Shown here: positions 21,022 to 31,155 of the stretch, one piece after another
How positions within the stretch are numbered: position 1 is the stretch's first letter
How the letters are laid out: each line of letters opens with the position of its first letter
Origin: Actinomycetota bacterium
GTDB lineage: Bacteria; Actinomycetota; Actinomycetes; Actinomycetales; Microbacteriaceae
NCBI GenBank assembly: GCA_947454495.1
Contig: CANGKD010000002.1
Location: 1 to 45,332 of the forward strand
Reading direction: 5' to 3'
Length of the DNA stretch: 45,332 bases
Translations under genes and position numbers: made by a program
The notes under the pieces: model-generated
Told to the model about the DNA's origin: nothing
The model's input: only the letters and a program-made list of their open reading frames with translations
Database searches by the model: none

Positions 21022-21931
21022 TCAGGGCAGCGAGGACGACGTAGCACAGGAACACGACAACGCCCGAAGGCAGAATCGAATCGAGTCGATCGAGAAAGCC
21101 ACCGTGCCCGGCAAGCCAATGGCTCATGTCCTTGATTCCGATCCAGCGCTTGAGCTGGGATTCGAATAGGTCACCCGCCGTTGCCGTCAACAAGACGAGC
21201 ACACCGAGCAGGACGCCGACCCAGATTGGCTTGTGAATCGTGAACAGGGAAATCAGGATGCCCGCGATAGCGACCGCAACGACCGCACCTGCGAATCCCT
21301 CCCACGTCTTTTTGGGGCTGATACGTGGCGCCATGGGGTGCTTGCCAAAGAGCACTCCCGCGGTGAATGCTCCAATGTCTGCCGACACGGCAAGAATCAG
21401 CATTCCCAACGTCCACCATTGCCCGTCGGGAAGAGCGACGAGCGCGATGGAGAACGATCCGAGCCCCAGAACGTAGGCGAGGGTAAAGCCTCCCGCGAGA
21501 ACGGATGAACCCAACGAAACATCGGCCCACGCCGGTCGCGTCGCCGCGATGACCTGCACGATCGCAGTGAGCGCAAAGCCGGCAATGATGGTGACCCAGG
21601 CCCACAACGGGCCGTAAAAGAATGCGACGGGAATCACAGCAATCGCCGTGAGCGCCACCGGAATCACGGGAACGCGAAGCGCACGATGACGAAACGCGAG
21701 GGCCAACTCAATGGCGGCCGTCCCCAACAAGAAGTACCCGCCAAAAAGCATGAACCACGCTTTGTCGACCAGACACAGCGAGATAATGACACCCGCCCCG
21801 AGGCCGAGACCGACACCAATCGCAGCCGCTAAATCGCGACCAGCACGTTTGTTGACCCGTTCATTCGCCTCTTCGAGCTGTGCGAGTGCGTGGTCAAAAC
21901 CTGGATGTTTTTCGTGATTCCCCGACATCAC
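21014..21931 (-). CDS. cdsA: Phosphatidate cytidylyltransferase
   Basis: 305 aa multi-TM; KHPMAPRISPKKTWEGFAGAVV...TATAGDLFESQLKRWIGIKDMSHWLAGHGGFLDRLDSIL CdsA signature. Confidence 0.95.
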   Translation of the reverse strand: MMSGNHEKHPGFDHALAQLEEANERVNKRAGRDLAAAIGVGLGLGAGVIISLCLVDKAWFMLFGGYFLLGTAAIELALAFRHRALRVPVIPVALTAIAVIPVAFFYGPLWAWVTIIAGFALTAIVQVIAATRPAWADVSLGSSVLAGGFTLAYVLGLGSFSIALVALPDGQWWTLGMLILAVSADIGAFTAGVLFGKHPMAPRISPKKTWEGFAGAVVAVAIAGILISLFTIHKPIWVGVLLGVLVLLTATAGDLFESQLKRWIGIKDMSHWLAGHGGFLDRLDSILPSGVVVFLCYVVLAALNV

Positions 21932-22485
21932 TAGACCTCGAGAAGTTCGGCTTCTTTTCGCTTCAATGCATCGTCAATGGCGTCGACGTGAGTCTTCGTG
22001 ATGGCCTCAAGTTCTTTTTCGGCACGAGCGAGGTCATCATCACCAACCTCACCCTTCAGCGCATCGAGGTCGTCTTTGGTTTTGCGACGGATGTTGCGCA
22101 ACGAGACTTTCGCATCCTCGCCCTTAGCCTTGACAATCTTGACGAATTCTTTGCGGCGCTCTTCGGTGAGTTCGGGGAGGGTCACTCGAATCACGGCACC
22201 ATCGTTGGTGGGATTCGCCCCAAGGTTGGGAACGTCTCGCAACGCCTGCTCGATGTCGCGCAGGGCCGTCTTGTCGAAGGGAGTGACGAGGATTGTGCGC
22301 GCTTCGGGTGAGCTGAGTGACGCGAGCTGCGCGAGTGGGGTGGGCGTTCCGTAATACGTCACCATGATCTTCTGAAACATCTGCGGGTTCGCCCGACCGG
22401 TGCGAATTGACGAAAAATCTTCTTTCGCGACCTCGATCGCCTTCGCCATGCGGTCTTTGGTGTCAGACAATACGTCAGAAATCAC
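21931..22485 (-). CDS. frr: Ribosome recycling factor
   Basis: GTG start [57 protein letters not shown]... Confidence 0.97.
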   Translation of the reverse strand: MISDVLSDTKDRMAKAIEVAKEDFSSIRTGRANPQMFQKIMVTYYGTPTPLAQLASLSSPEARTILVTPFDKTALRDIEQALRDVPNLGANPTNDGAVIRVTLPELTEERRKEFVKIVKAKGEDAKVSLRNIRRKTKDDLDALKGEVGDDDLARAEKELEAITKTHVDAIDDALKRKEAELLEV

Positions 22486-22528
22486 GAGCGGCTCCAAACT
22501 TGAGCGGGTGGGAAAAGTCTTGACGAGT

Positions 22529-23245
22529 CTAGTTGGAGACGAGCGTGCCGATATCGTCGCCGCGAATCGCCTTGGCGATATTGCCAACCGGTTCCATGCC
22601 GAAAACGCGCATCGGCATTCCGTTGTCCATGCACAGGCTGAAAGCCGTGGAGTCAACCACCTTGAGTCCCCGTTGGAGCGCGTCGTGGAACGTCACGGTC
22701 GACAGCTTCTTCGCGTCGACGTTCGTACGCGGGTCGGAGTCGTAGACGCCGTCGACCCCGTTCTTCGCGACGAGAACTTCGTCAGCGTGAATCTCTAGGG
22801 CACGCTGTGCCGAGACTGTGTCGGTCGAGAAGAACGGCAGTCCAGCGCCAGCACCGAAAATCACCACGCGACCCTTTTCGAGGTGACGGATTGCGCGCAA
22901 GGGCAAATAGGGCTCGGCAACCTGGGCCATCGAAATTGCAGACTGAACGCGAGGTTGGGCACCCGCTTGTTCAAGAAAATCCTGCAGCGCGAGGGCATTC
23001 ATCACCGTGCCCAGCATGCCCATGTAGTCAGCTCGCGAGCGATCCATGCCGCGTTGCGAGAGCTCGGCGCCGCGAAAGAAGTTGCCACCGCCAACGACGA
23101 CGGCGATTTCGGTGTCTTTGGCGGCCTCGGCGATTTCGCGCGCAATCTGACTCACAACGTCGGGGTTGACGCCAAGCGCTCCCCCACCAAACGCTTCACC
23201 CGAGAGTTTGAGAAGAACTCGACGTCGGGTTGTGGCGGGAGTCAT
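22529..23245 (-). CDS. pyrH: UMP kinase
   Basis: [31 protein letters not shown]...[11 protein letters not shown]...[27 protein letters not shown]. Confidence 0.97.
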   Translation of the reverse strand: MTPATTRRRVLLKLSGEAFGGGALGVNPDVVSQIAREIAEAAKDTEIAVVVGGGNFFRGAELSQRGMDRSRADYMGMLGTVMNALALQDFLEQAGAQPRVQSAISMAQVAEPYLPLRAIRHLEKGRVVIFGAGAGLPFFSTDTVSAQRALEIHADEVLVAKNGVDGVYDSDPRTNVDAKKLSTVTFHDALQRGLKVVDSTAFSLCMDNGMPMRVFGMEPVGNIAKAIRGDDIGTLVSN

Positions 23246-23354
23246 TGTTTTACCTCTCAAGACGTGCGTGCGGTGCAGTTACGAAACTACCCCGCCGATA
23301 GGCGATGGCGGAACACGGGCGCGCCGAATGGGCTCAAGTTTGCGTTCACAAAGA

Positions 23355-23390
23355 TGTGGGCCCGGATGCGCAGTCGCATCCGGGCCCACA
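23355..23390 (-). terminator. Strong hairpin downstream of tsf
   Basis: Perfect 16-bp stem tgtgggcccggatgcg / cgcatccgggcccaca with a 4-nt loop (cagt), followed on the minus strand by tctttgtg. Confidence 0.8.
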
Positions 23391-23420
23391 ATTTCTCGAC
23401 GTCATCGAGATGAATAGTGC

Positions 23421-24248
23421 TTAGGCGCCAACCTTGAAGCGAGCGAAGCCCACAACGGTCACGCCAGCGTCGGAGAGGACTTTCGACACCTTCTGCTTGT
23501 CGTCAGCCGCATAGTCCTGCTCGAGCAGCGAAACCTGCTTGAAGAAGGCCGACAGTCGACCTTCCACAATCTTCTCGACCTGTGCTTCCGGCTTGCCCTC
23601 TTGACGCGTGATTTCGGTCACAATCTTGCGCTCGTTCTCGACCTCACTGGCCGGAACATCGTCGCGCGTGAGGTACTGCGGGTCGGCGAACGAGATGTGC
23701 ATAGCGACACCCCGAGCGACGGCGGCATCGGTACCGGAGTAGGCCACGATGACGCCAACCTGCGGGGGCAGATCTTTGCTCGTCTGGTGCATGTACACGG
23801 CGATGTTGTCGCCTTCGACGACCGCAACGCGACGCAGTTCGATCTTCTCACCGATGATGGCGGCCTCGTCGTTGATGAGGTCAGCAACGGTTTGGTCGCC
23901 CACCTTCGCAGCGAGACCGGCGTCAACCGAGTCTGCGTTGGCAGCGACAACGGCACCGAGCACCTTGTCAGCGAGGGCGACGAACTTGTCACCCTTCGCG
24001 ACGAAGTCGGTCTCGCAGGCGAGTTCAATCATCGTCGCACGCGTGTCGCTTGCGTGAGTGGCAACGAGACCCTCCGCGGTCGACCGGTCGGCACGCTTGG
24101 CGTTACCCTTGGCGCCCTTGAGGCGAAGGATTTCAACGGCCTTCTCCATGTCACCACCCGCTTCAACCAGCGCGTTCTTGGTGTCGACCATGCCGGTGCC
24201 GAGGCGCTCGCGCAGGGTCTTGACGTCTTCCAGACTGAAATCAGCCAT
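23421..24248 (-). CDS. tsf: Elongation factor Ts
   Basis: 275 aa MADFSLEDVKTLRERLGTGMVDTKNALVEAGGDMEKAVEILRLKG... Confidence 0.98.
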   Translation of the reverse strand: MADFSLEDVKTLRERLGTGMVDTKNALVEAGGDMEKAVEILRLKGAKGNAKRADRSTAEGLVATHASDTRATMIELACETDFVAKGDKFVALADKVLGAVVAANADSVDAGLAAKVGDQTVADLINDEAAIIGEKIELRRVAVVEGDNIAVYMHQTSKDLPPQVGVIVAYSGTDAAVARGVAMHISFADPQYLTRDDVPASEVENERKIVTEITRQEGKPEAQVEKIVEGRLSAFFKQVSLLEQDYAADDKQKVSKVLSDAGVTVVGFARFKVGA

Positions 24249-24290
24249 CAGTTTCGTTTCTCCTTGAAAATTCTTTGTACGAAAAGTGAG

Positions 24291-25145
24291 TTACTCGGCG
24301 GCCGGCTCGGCAGCTGCTTCCGCAACGACCTCGGCGACGGGCTCGGCAACGACCTCAGCCGCAGCAACCGCGACATCGGCAGCGGCGCCCTGCTCGAGCA
24401 GTTCGCGCTCCCACTCCGCCATCGGCTCGGCGTTGTCGCCCTCTTCCGGCTTCTGGTGACGAGCGATGAGACCCTCGGCCACGGCGTCCGCGATGATGCG
24501 CGTCAGAAGTCCAACTGAACGAATGGCGTCGTCATTGCCCGGAATCGGGAATGACATTTCGTCGGGGTCGCAGTTCGAGTCGAGAATTCCGATAACGGGG
24601 ATGCCCAGCTTGCGCGCCTCGTCAATGGCGAGGTGCTCCTTCTTGGTGTCAACAACCCACATCGCGCTCGGCGTCTTCGTCAGGTTGCGGATACCACCGA
24701 GGCTCTTGTGCAACTTGTCGAGCTCACGCTTCTTAATGAGGAGTTCCTTCTTCGTGAAGCCGCTCTTGCTGGCGTCTTCGAAGTCAAGCTCTTCGAGTTC
24801 CTTCATACGCGCGAGACGCTTGCCCACGGTCTGGAAGTTGGTCAAGAGACCACCCAACCAGCGCTCGTTGACGAACGGCTGACCAACACGGAGGGCCTCG
24901 TTGCGGATAGCTTCTTGAGCCTGCTTCTTCGTGCCGACGAACAGGATCGTGCCCCCGTGTGCCACGGTTTCGCGCACGAATTCATATGCCTTGTCGATGA
25001 ACGCGAGCGACTGCTGCAGGTCAATGATGTGAATGCCCGAGCGCTCGGCAAGAATGAAGCGCTTTACCTTCGGATTCCACCGACGAGTCTGGTGTCCAAA
25101 GTGAACGCCGCTGTCGAGCAGCTGGCGAATAGTTACAACGGCCAT
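24291..25145 (-). CDS. rpsB: 30S ribosomal protein S2 with Ala/Glu/Val-rich C-terminal tail
   Basis: [45 protein letters not shown]... Confidence 0.98.
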   Translation of the reverse strand: MAVVTIRQLLDSGVHFGHQTRRWNPKVKRFILAERSGIHIIDLQQSLAFIDKAYEFVRETVAHGGTILFVGTKKQAQEAIRNEALRVGQPFVNERWLGGLLTNFQTVGKRLARMKELEELDFEDASKSGFTKKELLIKKRELDKLHKSLGGIRNLTKTPSAMWVVDTKKEHLAIDEARKLGIPVIGILDSNCDPDEMSFPIPGNDDAIRSVGLLTRIIADAVAEGLIARHQKPEEGDNAEPMAEWERELLEQGAAADVAVAAAEVVAEPVAEVVAEAAAEPAAE

Positions 25146-25364
25146 GGCCATATTCCTTACTCTGTGCACACGCGTTCGCAACGCACTGCGCATAATTTGC
25201 GGTTGTGTCGCCACACCCCGACGGGGTGAGGCCCTAGTACTCGCCCGTGGCCCCGCGGACTTCACGAGGGAAATCCGACCGATGGGGTGAACGCGGGAAC
25301 TGATGAGCACGCGAATTCGGCGCCGTTTCCGATGCCGTGCTCAAAGTGTACCGTAGGGAGCGTT

Positions 25365-26954
25365 ATGACTGCGAACTCGGCAAGACGCGGCACCGCCGCC
25401 GCGACTCCAGTGAAATCTGGGCGCATTCTCACCGCCCTGATTCTTGGCGCAGGAGTCGCCAACATGAATCTCGCTGTTGCGAACGTTGGGCTTCCGCAAA
25501 TCGGTGAAGACCTGGGAGCAACGCAGACCGGACTCAACCTGGTTGCCATGGGATTCTCCCTCGGTCTCGCCGCGACCGTTCTCTACCTCGGCGCGATCGG
25601 CGACCGCTACGGGCGCAAGAACATGTTGCTGCTGGGTCTCATATTGGGCATCCCTGCCGCAATCATGTCGGCGCTGGCACCGAGCGTGGAGATCCTCGCA
25701 ATCTCGCGCCTGTTGGGCGGTTTCGCCGCCGGCATGGCCTACCCCACGACGCTGGCACTCATTACGGCGCTGTGGTCTGGTTCGGCGCGAACGCGCGCCA
25801 TTGCGTTGTGGTCCGCGCTAGGTGCCGCGATGTCGGCGATGTCCCCTCTTCTCGCCGGGGCAATCTTGATGTTTGCCCCGTGGGGCTGGGCTTTCGTGAT
25901 CGCAATTCCGTTTGCGTTGCCTGCCATTTATCTGGTGTGGAAAGAGGTTCCCGCACACGTCAACGAAACGACAGAAAAAGTGGATCACGTCGGCGGGGTT
26001 CTGTCGGCCGTCTTCGTTGGGGCACTCGTGCTCGGCATTAATTTTGTCAGCTTGCCGGATGAGGCACTCACCGGTTTCGTGACGTTGGGAATCGCCGTCG
26101 TCGCGGGCGTCGGGTTCTTCTGGCGACAGGCCACGGCGGGTGAGCCGTTATTTGACCTTCGCTATGCGCGTCGGGCAACTTTCTGGGTGGCCGCGGTGTC
26201 GGGAATCATCGTTTTTGGTTCTCTGATGGGCGCGATGTTCATCGGTCAGCAGTTCTTGCAAAACGTCATGGACTACAACACCCTCGAGGCGGGCATGGCG
26301 ATTTTGCCGTGCGTCATTGCCATGGTGGTCGCTGCACCGTTCTCAAGCTCCCTTATTGCGCGATTAGGTTCACGGTCGACTCTCTTGATTGGCTTCGCCC
26401 TTTGCACGGTCGGCTTCGTGTTGATGTACCTGCTCTGGACGACCGAGACTCCCCTCGCGGCCGTCATTGTGTCGTACGCCTTTATCGGCGCGGGCGTCGG
26501 AATTGCCGGCACCCCGGCGTCGCACTCCCTCACAGCATCGGTACCCGTCACGCGGGTTGGTATGGCCTCGGGAACGGGCGACCTGCAGCGAGACCTTGGT
26601 GGCGCGATTATGCAGTCGCTGCTCGGCGCGATTCTCGGGGCGTCGTACGCGGCATCGGTGGCGGCCGGCATTGCGAACGCGCCAGCCAACGTGCAGGCGC
26701 AAATCACGACCGCGATCGGCAATCAGCTCCGGGCCTCCTTCGGCAGCGCGGCCGACGTCGCCAAGGAATACCCGCAGTATCAGGACGCCATTGTGGCCGC
26801 CGCTCGCCAATCATTCTTGGATGGGTCAGATGCCGCCTACCTCGCGGGAATCATCGCCATGATTCTCGGCGCGGCCCTGACCTGGCTCTTCTATCCCCAC
26901 AAACATCGCGAGGAAGAGATGTTTGCACAGTACGCCGCGGAGCACGGAAGCTAA
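25365..26954 (+). CDS. MFS transporter, DHA2-like (drug/proton antiporter-type)
   Basis: AGGGAG RBS before ATG; GVANMNLAVANVGLPQIGEDLGATQTGLNLVAMGFSLGLAATVLYLGAIGDRYGRKNMLLLGL (motif A); about 14 hydrophobic segments. Confidence 0.9.
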   Translation: MTANSARRGTAAATPVKSGRILTALILGAGVANMNLAVANVGLPQIGEDLGATQTGLNLVAMGFSLGLAATVLYLGAIGDRYGRKNMLLLGLILGIPAAIMSALAPSVEILAISRLLGGFAAGMAYPTTLALITALWSGSARTRAIALWSALGAAMSAMSPLLAGAILMFAPWGWAFVIAIPFALPAIYLVWKEVPAHVNETTEKVDHVGGVLSAVFVGALVLGINFVSLPDEALTGFVTLGIAVVAGVGFFWRQATAGEPLFDLRYARRATFWVAAVSGIIVFGSLMGAMFIGQQFLQNVMDYNTLEAGMAILPCVIAMVVAAPFSSSLIARLGSRSTLLIGFALCTVGFVLMYLLWTTETPLAAVIVSYAFIGAGVGIAGTPASHSLTASVPVTRVGMASGTGDLQRDLGGAIMQSLLGAILGASYAASVAAGIANAPANVQAQITTAIGNQLRASFGSAADVAKEYPQYQDAIVAAARQSFLDGSDAAYLAGIIAMILGAALTWLFYPHKHREEEMFAQYAAEHGS

Positions 26955-26981
26955 CCTTCCCGCGTCTGGCAATGTGCGCAC

Positions 26982-27575
26982 ATGCCTGTGCGGTCACGAA
27001 CACGAACATCTCTGACAGTCTGTGCAATCGCTCTCGTCGGAATGGTCGTCGTGAGCGTTGGCGTCGTCAGCCTGATTCAGTCCGACGCCGCGCGCGCTGG
27101 CGTATTGAGTAATTCGTGGCGTTGGCCCGTGGATGCGCCGCATCCCGTCATTCGTGAATTCCGAGCTCCCACCAGCGAGTACGGGCGGGGCCACCGCGGA
27201 ATCGATATCGCCGTGGCCGACGGCACCCCCGTGCGATCCCCCGCCGAAGGTCACGTCTTGTTTGTTGGCGAGGTTGCCGGGCGCGGGGTCATCACGATTG
27301 AACACGAGAACGACGTCGTGTCGACGCTCGAACCGGTGCGGGGCACGGTTGCACCGGGTGACCGGGTCGCAGCGGGCGACATCGTCGGAGTCGTCGTGGA
27401 GCCCGAAATTGTGTGGGATTCATCGCACGTGTGTTCGTGCGTGCACCTTGGTGCGCGCTACGCCGGCGAGTATGTGTCTCCGCGGGTACTCCTTGAGCGC
27501 ATGCCGGGAGCCGTACTGAAACCGTGGGGTGACGGCCCTACGCTCGCGGGTGCGCTCGCTCATACGACTCTTTGA
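26982..27575 (+). CDS. Secreted M23-family (LytM-like) peptidoglycan hydrolase-related protein
   Basis: N-terminal signal/TM; WRWPVDAPHPVIREFRAPTSEYGRGHRGIDIAVADGTPVRSPAEGHVLFVGEVAGRGVITIEHEND. Confidence 0.85.
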   Translation: MPVRSRTRTSLTVCAIALVGMVVVSVGVVSLIQSDAARAGVLSNSWRWPVDAPHPVIREFRAPTSEYGRGHRGIDIAVADGTPVRSPAEGHVLFVGEVAGRGVITIEHENDVVSTLEPVRGTVAPGDRVAAGDIVGVVVEPEIVWDSSHVCSCVHLGARYAGEYVSPRVLLERMPGAVLKPWGDGPTLAGALAHTTL

Positions 27576-28455
27576 GTCGCTCTTTGGAGACGTGGGTGTA
27601 GACCTGTGTCGTCGCCAGACTCGAATGGCCGAGCATCTCTTGCACGATGCGCAGGTCGGCACCGCCATCGAGTACGTGAGTGGCCGCAGTGTGGCGCAAC
27701 GTGTGTGGGCCGATGGGGCCGTCCCCGGGCAACTCCGCGAGCAGGGAAGCGACAAGTTGGTAGACCGTGCGCACGTTCACCCGGGCGCCCCGAGCGCCGA
27801 CAAAAACGGCGGGCTCGTGGGGCGCATCCACAATCAATTTCGGGCGAGCGTCGGAGAGGTAGCGACGCATGGCCGTTGCCGCCGGAATGCCAAACGGCAC
27901 AATGCGTTCTTTCGATCCCTTACCCGTGACGCGAAGCAGGTGATCGTCGAGGTTGACGTCTCCGATGTCGAGTCCGCTCAGCTCGCTGACCCGAATGCCC
28001 GAGGCGTAGAGCAACTCGACGATGGCCAGGTTTCGAATCGCCACGGGGTCATCGTCAGCTGCGAGCGATTCGAGTTCGCCGAGAACATCCGCGATGGTGG
28101 TGAGCGTCAGCACGCGTGGCAGGCTCGAACCCGGCTTCGGGCTTTTGAGACGCAGACCACAATCGGCGTCGCATTCACCCGTGCGGGTGAGCCACGCCGT
28201 GAAGCCACGCACGCTCGACGTGCGTCGCGCCAAGCTCTTGTTCGACAGACCGCGCTGCGACTCGCGCCAGAGCCAGTCGCGCAACGTGTCGAGGGTGAGT
28301 TGGCGCACGTCCCCTGAGGCGGGCGACGCGGAGTTTTCGAGAAACTCCACGAGAGCCCGCAGGTCGGAGTCATAGGCCGTGACTGTGTGCGCGGAAAGTC
28401 CGCGCTCGGCGCGCAGGTGCCGCACGAAACGCTCGAGTGCCGCATCCAGTCTCAC
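27538..28455 (-). CDS. Tyrosine recombinase, XerC-like
   Basis: LDAALERFVRHLRAERGLSAHTVTAYDSDL; ELLYASGIRVSELSGLDIGD (Arg I); PHTLRHTAATHVLDGGADLRIVQEMLGHSSLATTQVYTHV (HxxR, H, Tyr). GTG start chosen; exact start uncertain (ORF extends to 28545). Confidence 0.88.
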   Translation of the reverse strand: MRLDAALERFVRHLRAERGLSAHTVTAYDSDLRALVEFLENSASPASGDVRQLTLDTLRDWLWRESQRGLSNKSLARRTSSVRGFTAWLTRTGECDADCGLRLKSPKPGSSLPRVLTLTTIADVLGELESLAADDDPVAIRNLAIVELLYASGIRVSELSGLDIGDVNLDDHLLRVTGKGSKERIVPFGIPAATAMRRYLSDARPKLIVDAPHEPAVFVGARGARVNVRTVYQLVASLLAELPGDGPIGPHTLRHTAATHVLDGGADLRIVQEMLGHSSLATTQVYTHVSKERLKESYERAHPRA

Positions 28456-28522
28456 GCCATCATCTAATCGCACTCGCGCGCGGTGAGAGGCAAAACGCGA
28501 GCGTGTCAACAGTTTCGCCTGG

Positions 28523-29884
28523 TTACCCCGCGAAACCCGGCGCAATCCGAGGCCACGGCCGAACGCGCTCGAGCTGCAGGGCGAGACTGAGAATCATCGC
28601 TTCTCCGGCTGCATTCGCATGCGGGGGTGCAACAATCTGCACGCCAAGTGGCACGTTGTCGCGTGCGTGCCAGCCCGCGGGAACGCTTGCCGACGGCCAG
28701 CCGAGCAGGTTCCACGTCGACTGGTACGGCGCGTAGCGGATGTTCGACGCGAGGTTTGCAGACCAGCTGCGCTTCGACCACAACAGGGCTTCGGGGCCCG
28801 ACTGCGCGAGCGTCGGGGTGAGGAGCAGGTCATAATCCTCGAAGAACGCGGTGACGGTGGCGCGTGACCGATCGACTGGCGCCGAGCCCACCAGTCCTAC
28901 CCGGCGAGAGAATCTTCCGAGACGGGCGTGCGTGCGCGTTCGCGGGTTCAACAGTGCCGGGTCGAGACCGCGCGCATCGTCTGCGGTTCCCGCGAACCAG
29001 CGGGTCAGCAGTGGCAGCGGGTTCGGGTCGTAGGGGAATTTTGTCTCGGTCACGATGTGCCCGAGTGCGCGAAGCGCCTCTGCCGTCTCGGTGAGGCCCC
29101 GCCGCCATTCGGGGTCGAGCTTCACGAGCACCGACGGTTCACCAGCCGCAATCGCGATGCGCAGGGGCTGTGAGGGTTCGACGGGGTCGGCGAGCTCGGG
29201 TCGGTTTGCCATGACGGAAAGCATCGCAGCAGCGTCAGCGACGGTTGTCGTGAGGGGGCCGTTCTCGCTCATGCCACCCCACGAATCGAAGCCGATATTC
29301 GACGGCACGACACCCGCACCGGGCTTGAGCCCAAAGAGGCCACAGTTACCCGCCGGACCACGGATCGAGCCCATGCCGTCATTCCCGTGCGCAATGGGAA
29401 CGATGCCCGCCGCCACGGCGGCGGCCGAGCCTCCCGACGATCCACCCGGCGTGCGGTCAGTGTTCCATGGGTTACGGCTCACGCCGAATACGGAGTCGGT
29501 CGTTCCAAAGACACAGAGCTCGGGAACTCGAGTGAGTCCGATGACAATCGCACCGGCGGCGCGAAGGCGAGCGACGACCTCGTGATCAGACGTCGACGCA
29601 TCAGGACTGGTCGCCGCCGAGCCGTCGCGAAGCGGCTCCCCGGCAACAGGAATGTTGTCTTTGATGGCGATGGGCACACCCGCGAGGGGCAGTGACTTCC
29701 GATCTTTACGGGCATCCACCGCGGCGGCCTCGGCGAGCGCCCGCTCTGCTCTGACCACCTGAAACGCGCCAAGTCGAGCGTCATATTCGTTGAGCCGACT
29801 CAGTGCTGCCGTCGTCGCCTCAACGGCGGTCAGCTTTCCAGTGCGAACAGCGGTTGCCAGCTCCACAGCGGTGGGGAGATTCAT
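28523..29884 (-). CDS. Amidase-signature family enzyme (GatA-like fold, substrate unknown)
   Basis: [49 protein letters not shown] (catalytic Lys); [44 protein letters not shown] (Ser-cisSer). Confidence 0.9.
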   Translation of the reverse strand: MNLPTAVELATAVRTGKLTAVEATTAALSRLNEYDARLGAFQVVRAERALAEAAAVDARKDRKSLPLAGVPIAIKDNIPVAGEPLRDGSAATSPDASTSDHEVVARLRAAGAIVIGLTRVPELCVFGTTDSVFGVSRNPWNTDRTPGGSSGGSAAAVAAGIVPIAHGNDGMGSIRGPAGNCGLFGLKPGAGVVPSNIGFDSWGGMSENGPLTTTVADAAAMLSVMANRPELADPVEPSQPLRIAIAAGEPSVLVKLDPEWRRGLTETAEALRALGHIVTETKFPYDPNPLPLLTRWFAGTADDARGLDPALLNPRTRTHARLGRFSRRVGLVGSAPVDRSRATVTAFFEDYDLLLTPTLAQSGPEALLWSKRSWSANLASNIRYAPYQSTWNLLGWPSASVPAGWHARDNVPLGVQIVAPPHANAAGEAMILSLALQLERVRPWPRIAPGFAG

Positions 29885-29934
29885 GCCGTCAGTATAGGAG
29901 TCCGTCACAGACCCCGATCAGCCAATTTTGACGT

Positions 29935-31155
29935 TCACGCTCGTCGGCGACGCCAACCGGTGGGTGTCTGTTCCACGAGTCGACGAATATCGAGCAGGCC
30001 CAGGGCACTCTGCACATCGAGTGGCGCCATTCCGCTCGAGACCGCGAGCTCCGTCACCGAGCGGGCACGGTCACTGAGGGCATCCAAGGCGCGTTGCTCA
30101 CCCGGACTCAGGTCTTCAAGCGCATCGGATTCACGCGTGCCGAATCCGTCAATCAACTCAACAATCTCCTCGGATGTGGTCACGCACGTGGCGGGCTCCT
30201 CGCGGAGGAGTCGATGACACCCGGCCGACGACGCCGACGTGACCGGGCCGGGTACCACGCCCAGCGGGCGGCCGAGCTGCACAGCATGGTGGGCCGTGTT
30301 GAGCGAGCCCGAACGCCATCCGGCCTCGACGACGACAGTGGCCCGCGTCATCGCCGCGATGAGCCGGTTTCGTTGCAGGAAGCGCCATTTCGTCGGTGAG
30401 AATCCCGGTGGCATTTCGGTGACGACGGCTCCCATAGCGATGATGCGTTGCAAGAGTGCATCGTGTCCGCTCGGATAGAGCCGATCGATGCCACCGGCGA
30501 GCACCGCGATTGTGTCACCCTCATCGGCGAGGGCTGCCCGGTGCGCCATGCCGTCGATGCCGTAGGCCGCTCCCGACACGATGGTGAAATGCCGACCGAC
30601 TAGGCCGGAGACAAGTTCCATCGTCACGTGTTCGCCATACCCGGTGGATGCCCGCGCCCCGACCATCGCGATTGATCGGGTGAGGCGCTGCAGGGTGGTC
30701 TGGTCTCCGCGCACCCACAGGGCGTGCGGCGCGTGGTTCCCCAGGTCGCACAAGCCCGGCGGCCACACGTCGTCTCCCGGAATCACAACCTGCGCACCCA
30801 CTCGTGCCGCTGCCTCCAGTTGCGCGACAACGTTGCCCGCCTCTAGCCGCGCCGACCATCGCGACCTGCCTTCGCGTAGGTCGGCGGGGTCGGGTAGGTC
30901 GGCGGGGTCGGGTAGGTCAATCGCCACCTTCTCACCGACTTCGAGCCAACGCAGGGCGCCGGCAGGCCCCAACACGCCAATGAGCTGGTGCGCCACGCGA
31001 TCGCCCGGCTCGACGACGCTCGACCACACCATTCGTGCGGCGATGTCCGCCGCATGAAAATCGTCATCGAACGTGGGCGCCGCAGCCCGTAAGTCCGACA
31101 CCGCAGAGAGGTTCATCACGCGCTCGAGGAGCGGGCTGTGCACGGGTGAGGTCAT
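29935..31155 (-). CDS. dprA: DNA-processing protein DprA
   Basis: 406 aa; ARVGAQVVIPGDDVWPPGLCDLGNHAPHALWVRGD, SIAMVGARASTGYGEHV, VSGAAYGIDGMAHRAAL, IAVLAGGIDRLYPSGHDALL, RNRLIAAMTRATVVVEAGWRSGSLNTAHHAVQLGRPLGVVPGPVTSASSAGCHRLL. Confidence 0.96.
   Translation of the reverse strand: MTSPVHSPLLERVMNLSAVSDLRAAAPTFDDDFHAADIAARMVWSSVVEPGDRVAHQLIGVLGPAGALRWLEVGEKVAIDLPDPADLPDPADLREGRSRWSARLEAGNVVAQLEAAARVGAQVVIPGDDVWPPGLCDLGNHAPHALWVRGDQTTLQRLTRSIAMVGARASTGYGEHVTMELVSGLVGRHFTIVSGAAYGIDGMAHRAALADEGDTIAVLAGGIDRLYPSGHDALLQRIIAMGAVVTEMPPGFSPTKWRFLQRNRLIAAMTRATVVVEAGWRSGSLNTAHHAVQLGRPLGVVPGPVTSASSAGCHRLLREEPATCVTTSEEIVELIDGFGTRESDALEDLSPGEQRALDALSDRARSVTELAVSSGMAPLDVQSALGLLDIRRLVEQTPTGWRRRRA
30876..30918. 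repeat. 18-bp tandem repeat (2 full copies + 7 bp) in dprA
   Basis: gtaggtcggcggggtcgg x2 then gtaggtc; encodes DLPDPADLPDPADL. Confidence 0.9.

Noticed and set aside
25146-25364. rpsB leader / riboswitch-like element (small CACCCC-GAC-GGGGTG hairpin at 25214-25228)
   Set aside because: Only a 6-bp stem in a high-GC spacer; no known RNA family consensus recognised, so not reported as a feature.
27538-28455. Xer recombinase as an integrase of a mobile element
   Set aside because: Sits in the conserved chromosomal neighbourhood with dprA/rpsB, with no attachment-site repeats, tRNA or other mobile genes nearby; best read as housekeeping XerC-like.
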